DNA of 64,000 nucleotides from Chryseobacterium sp. StRB126. Its GTDB lineage: Bacteria > Bacteroidota > Bacteroidia > Flavobacteriales > Weeksellaceae. The notes under the pieces were generated by a model. The model was not told the DNA's origin. It did not search any database and saw only the letters and a list, made by a program, of their open reading frames with translations. Positions 62,021 to 64,000 of the stretch are shown here, one piece after another (position 1 is the stretch's first letter; every line of letters starts with the position of its first letter). The stretch covers positions 2,666,001-2,730,000 of the forward strand of contig NZ_AP014624.1 of assembly GCF_000829375.1 (NCBI RefSeq), given 5' to 3'. The translations under genes were made by a program, and so were the position numbers.

Positions 62021-62656
62021 ATGAAAACAAATAAAATCGCCGTTATTGGCGGAACCGGAAAATCCGGAAAATACCTTGTGCAAAAACTTCTGAATAAAGG
62101 ATATTCCTTAAAATTATTAATCAGAAATCCTGAGAATTTTAGTCTGCAGAATCCTCTAATTGAGATTGTAAAAGGGGATGTGAGGGATGAAGCAGCAGTC
62201 TATTCATTAATTGAAGGCTGCAATATTGTCATAAGTACATTAGGGCAGCCAAAAGGGGAGAAAACGATATTTAGTGATGCTGCCAAAAATGTCATTAAAG
62301 CTATGCACCAATATAGAATTAAAAGATATATTGTAACAACTGGTTTAAGTGTAAATACAAAAGACGATTGTAAAAATGACCATGTGAAAATGGCTACCGA
62401 ATGGATGTATCAGAATTACCCTGAAACAACTTCCGATAAACAGAAAGAATATCAACTTCTTTCAGAAAGTAGCTTAAACTGGACTTTGGTACGGTTGCCG
62501 CTTATTAACTTGACAGGCAAAAGTTTTACTACGGAATCAAATCTGATGGATTGTAAAGGTGAAAATATCAGCGCAGCCGATCTCGCAGAATTTCTGGTAT
62601 CACAGATTGAAGATTCTACCTATATCGGGAAAAGTCCATTTGTATACAATATTTAA
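62021..62656 (+). CDS. NAD(P)H-binding atypical SDR protein
   Basis: 211 residues from ATG 62021; a GTG start at 61976 would add 15 residues before the conserved Rossmann start and is rejected. IAVIGGTGKSGKYLVQKLL near 5-23 is the GGTGxxG dinucleotide site, EIVKGDVRD near 47-55 and NIVISTLGQPKGEK near 67-80 follow, and TTGLSVN near 105. It matches NmrA/YwnB-type NAD(P)-binding proteins. Catalytic YxxxK is not evident, so it may be a sensor or a reductase. Function unknown. Confidence 0.82.
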   Translation: MKTNKIAVIGGTGKSGKYLVQKLLNKGYSLKLLIRNPENFSLQNPLIEIVKGDVRDEAAVYSLIEGCNIVISTLGQPKGEKTIFSDAAKNVIKAMHQYRIKRYIVTTGLSVNTKDDCKNDHVKMATEWMYQNYPETTSDKQKEYQLLSESSLNWTLVRLPLINLTGKSFTTESNLMDCKGENISAADLAEFLVSQIEDSTYIGKSPFVYNI

Positions 62657-62691
62657 CGTTTTTGAAAATAAAACTCATAGTATATAAAAAA

Positions 62692-62715
62692 ACAGAGAGC
62701 TCAACGGCTCTCTGT
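62692..62715. terminator. Terminator between NAD(P)-binding gene and uvrA
   Basis: ACAGAGAGC (62692-62700) pairs perfectly with GCTCTCTGT (62707-62715), loop TCAACG. A-rich on the left and T-rich on the right, so it can serve both convergent genes. Confidence 0.85.
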
Positions 62716-62718
62716 TCT

Positions 62719-64000
62719 TTATTTTTCAAGTTTTTCCTTGATGTATTTGGCTGTATAAGACTTTTTATTTTTTATCAGATCTTCAGGTGTACCGGCAAAA
62801 ACTATTTCACCACCATGTTTTCCTGCTTCAGGACCAATATCAATGATGTAATCAGCACATTTGATGATATCCGGCTGGTGTTCAATAACAATCACCGAAT
62901 GTCCAAGGTCGATCAATGCCTGTAATGATTTCAAAAGTTTTTGAATATCATGGAAATGAAGACCTGTAGAAGGTTCATCGAAGATAAATAATGTTTTGTC
63001 CGTAGTAACCCCTTTCACAAGGAACGAAGCGAGTTTCACACGTTGAGCCTCACCACCGGAAAGGGTAGAAGAGCTTTGTCCTAGCTGTAAATAGCCCAAT
63101 CCAACTTCTTGTAAAGGTCTCAGTTTGGTCACAATTTTCTCTTCATTATTATCTTTAAAAAATTCCAGTGCTTCATCCACAGTCATGTGAAGAATATCGG
63201 AAATACTTTTCTCATCGAACTTCACCTCAAGGATTTCACTTTTAAAACGGGTGCCTTTACAAACTTCGCATTCCAACTCAATATCAGCCATAAACTGCAT
63301 CGAAACATTGATTACGCCTTCTCCTTTACATTCATCACATCTTCCACCATCTACGTTAAAAGAGAAGTGTTTAGGTTTGTAGCCCATCATTTTAGCTATT
63401 TTCTGCTTGGCAAAAAGATCACGGATGTCATCATAAGCTTTAAGGTAGGTAACAGGGTTTGAACGAGAAGATTTTCCAATAGGGTTCTGATCAATCAGTT
63501 CAATATTTTTGATGAGTTTTTTCGGGAATTCTACAGAATCATAGTCTCCTTTTTTACCACCCATTCCCAGCTGAATCTGAATGTCATTGGTAAGGATTTC
63601 CTTCATCAAAGTCGATTTTCCACTTCCTGAAACTCCTGAAATAACAGTTAAACTTTCTAAAGGAACATCTACATCAATATTTTTAAGATTATTCTGACGG
63701 GCTCCTTTAATATGAATCCATTCTTTTGCCTTTCTGCGCTGCTTCGGAACTTCTATTTCCAATCTTCCGGTAAGATATTCTGAAGTAAGGGTATTGGCTT
63801 TTTTCAAATCCTTATAATCTCCTGCAAATACCAGTTCACCACCAAGATAACCTGCTTCCGGACCAATATCAATGATATAATCGGCAGCGCGCATCACATC
63901 TTCATCGTGTTCTACTACGATCACAGTATTTCCTAAATCACGAAGGTTTTTCAATACTTCGATAAGGTTTTCAGTATCCTTGGAATGCAATCCGATAGAA
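62719..64000 (-). CDS. uvrA: Excinuclease ABC subunit A, C-terminal part, runs off the window
   Basis: 427 residues visible, open to the right edge (the upstream codons give S-I-G-L, part of the family's PSIGLH block). Present: end of ATPase I (VIVVEHDEDVMRAADYIIDIGP), then ATPase II with Walker A SGVSGSGKSTLM, the zinc-binding CDECKGEGVINVSM with ECEVCKG, signature [12 protein letters not shown], Walker B FIFDEPSTGLHFHDI and VIVIEHQPDIIKCADYIIDIGP. UvrA is the damage-recognition ATPase of nucleotide excision repair, used with UvrB and UvrC. Confidence 0.96.
   Translation of the reverse strand, partial: SIGLHSKDTENLIEVLKNLRDLGNTVIVVEHDEDVMRAADYIIDIGPEAGYLGGELVFAGDYKDLKKANTLTSEYLTGRLEIEVPKQRRKAKEWIHIKGARQNNLKNIDVDVPLESLTVISGVSGSGKSTLMKEILTNDIQIQLGMGGKKGDYDSVEFPKKLIKNIELIDQNPIGKSSRSNPVTYLKAYDDIRDLFAKQKIAKMMGYKPKHFSFNVDGGRCDECKGEGVINVSMQFMADIELECEVCKGTRFKSEILEVKFDEKSISDILHMTVDEALEFFKDNNEEKIVTKLRPLQEVGLGYLQLGQSSSTLSGGEAQRVKLASFLVKGVTTDKTLFIFDEPSTGLHFHDIQKLLKSLQALIDLGHSVIVIEHQPDIIKCADYIIDIGPEAGKHGGEIVFAGTPEDLIKNKKSYTAKYIKEKLEK

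Noticed and set aside
1..64000. CRISPR array, intact prophage or complete insertion sequence
   Set aside because: No regularly spaced repeats, phage structural genes, or transposase genes with matching ends are visible.

Overview
The window is 64 kb of an AT-rich chromosome from a flavobacterium, most likely Chryseobacterium or a close relative (Bacteroidota). Evidence: -7 promoter boxes of the TAnnTTTG type, type IX secretion (T9SS) C-terminal sorting domains, an alginate-export porin, LytS/LytTR and AraC regulators without sigma-70-style promoters, and protein families typical of the group (DUF6157, DUF7935-like, YkuD_2). Most of it reads as core or lightly accessory chromosome. No intact phage, plasmid, IS element or CRISPR array is visible.

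Layout. 1-4.3 kb: the start of a copper-type P-type ATPase, an HMA-AraC fusion regulator, a thioesterase, DUF6157, an RRM RNA-binding protein, a BlaI-like repressor and a PAP2 phosphatase. 4.5-5.0 kb: a broken NIPSNAP gene. 5.3-8.0 kb: pyruvate dehydrogenase E1-alpha and E2; E2 is split by one extra A in a homopolymer. 8.1-12.5 kb: LolD-like ABC ATPase, YkuD_2 lipoprotein, RadC, a FemAB/GNAT-like protein, a PhyH oxygenase and a DUF7935-like membrane protein. 12.5-16.2 kb: soluble pyrophosphatase followed by a membrane pyrophosphatase fused to a C-terminal OmpA domain. 16.5-31.9 kb: housekeeping and accessory enzymes, two T9SS cargo proteins, an SNF2 helicase, and an SDR/AraC pair. 32-44 kb: a regulator-rich stretch with three AraC genes next to divergently transcribed transporters or hydrolases, and a MarR gene coupled to an unknown secreted protein. 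45-53 kb: a MarR-usp unit, a 1-kb stretch of decayed DNA with a duplicated operator/promoter module, and a five-gene operon of mostly exported proteins (isochorismatase-like hydrolase, YtcJ-like amidohydrolase, DoxX, alginate-export porin, M17 N-terminal domain protein). 53.9-58.7 kb: an unusual Nramp-related transporter, a secreted alpha/beta hydrolase with a small exported partner, and a LytS/LytTR two-component system. 59.2-60.1 kb: a decayed large serine recombinase abutting tRNA-Arg(CCU), i.e. an old integration site. 60.3 kb: two perfect inverted DnaA boxes. 60.6-64 kb: a lipoprotein hydrolase, a Cys-rich peptide with a double-glycine-type leader, an NAD(P)-binding protein, and the C-terminal part of uvrA.

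The most unusual items are the HppA-OmpA fusion, the exported operon at 47.4-52.7 kb with its duplicated MarR-type operator, the Cys-rich precursor peptide, paired 21-bp-spaced AraC-type direct repeats in front of two different operons, a pair of TetR-type operators in front of a thiolase gene, and several genes broken by single-base changes (pdhC, a quinone reductase, NIPSNAP). Some of these breaks may be sequencing errors. All functional statements rest on reading motifs by eye; no database search was possible.
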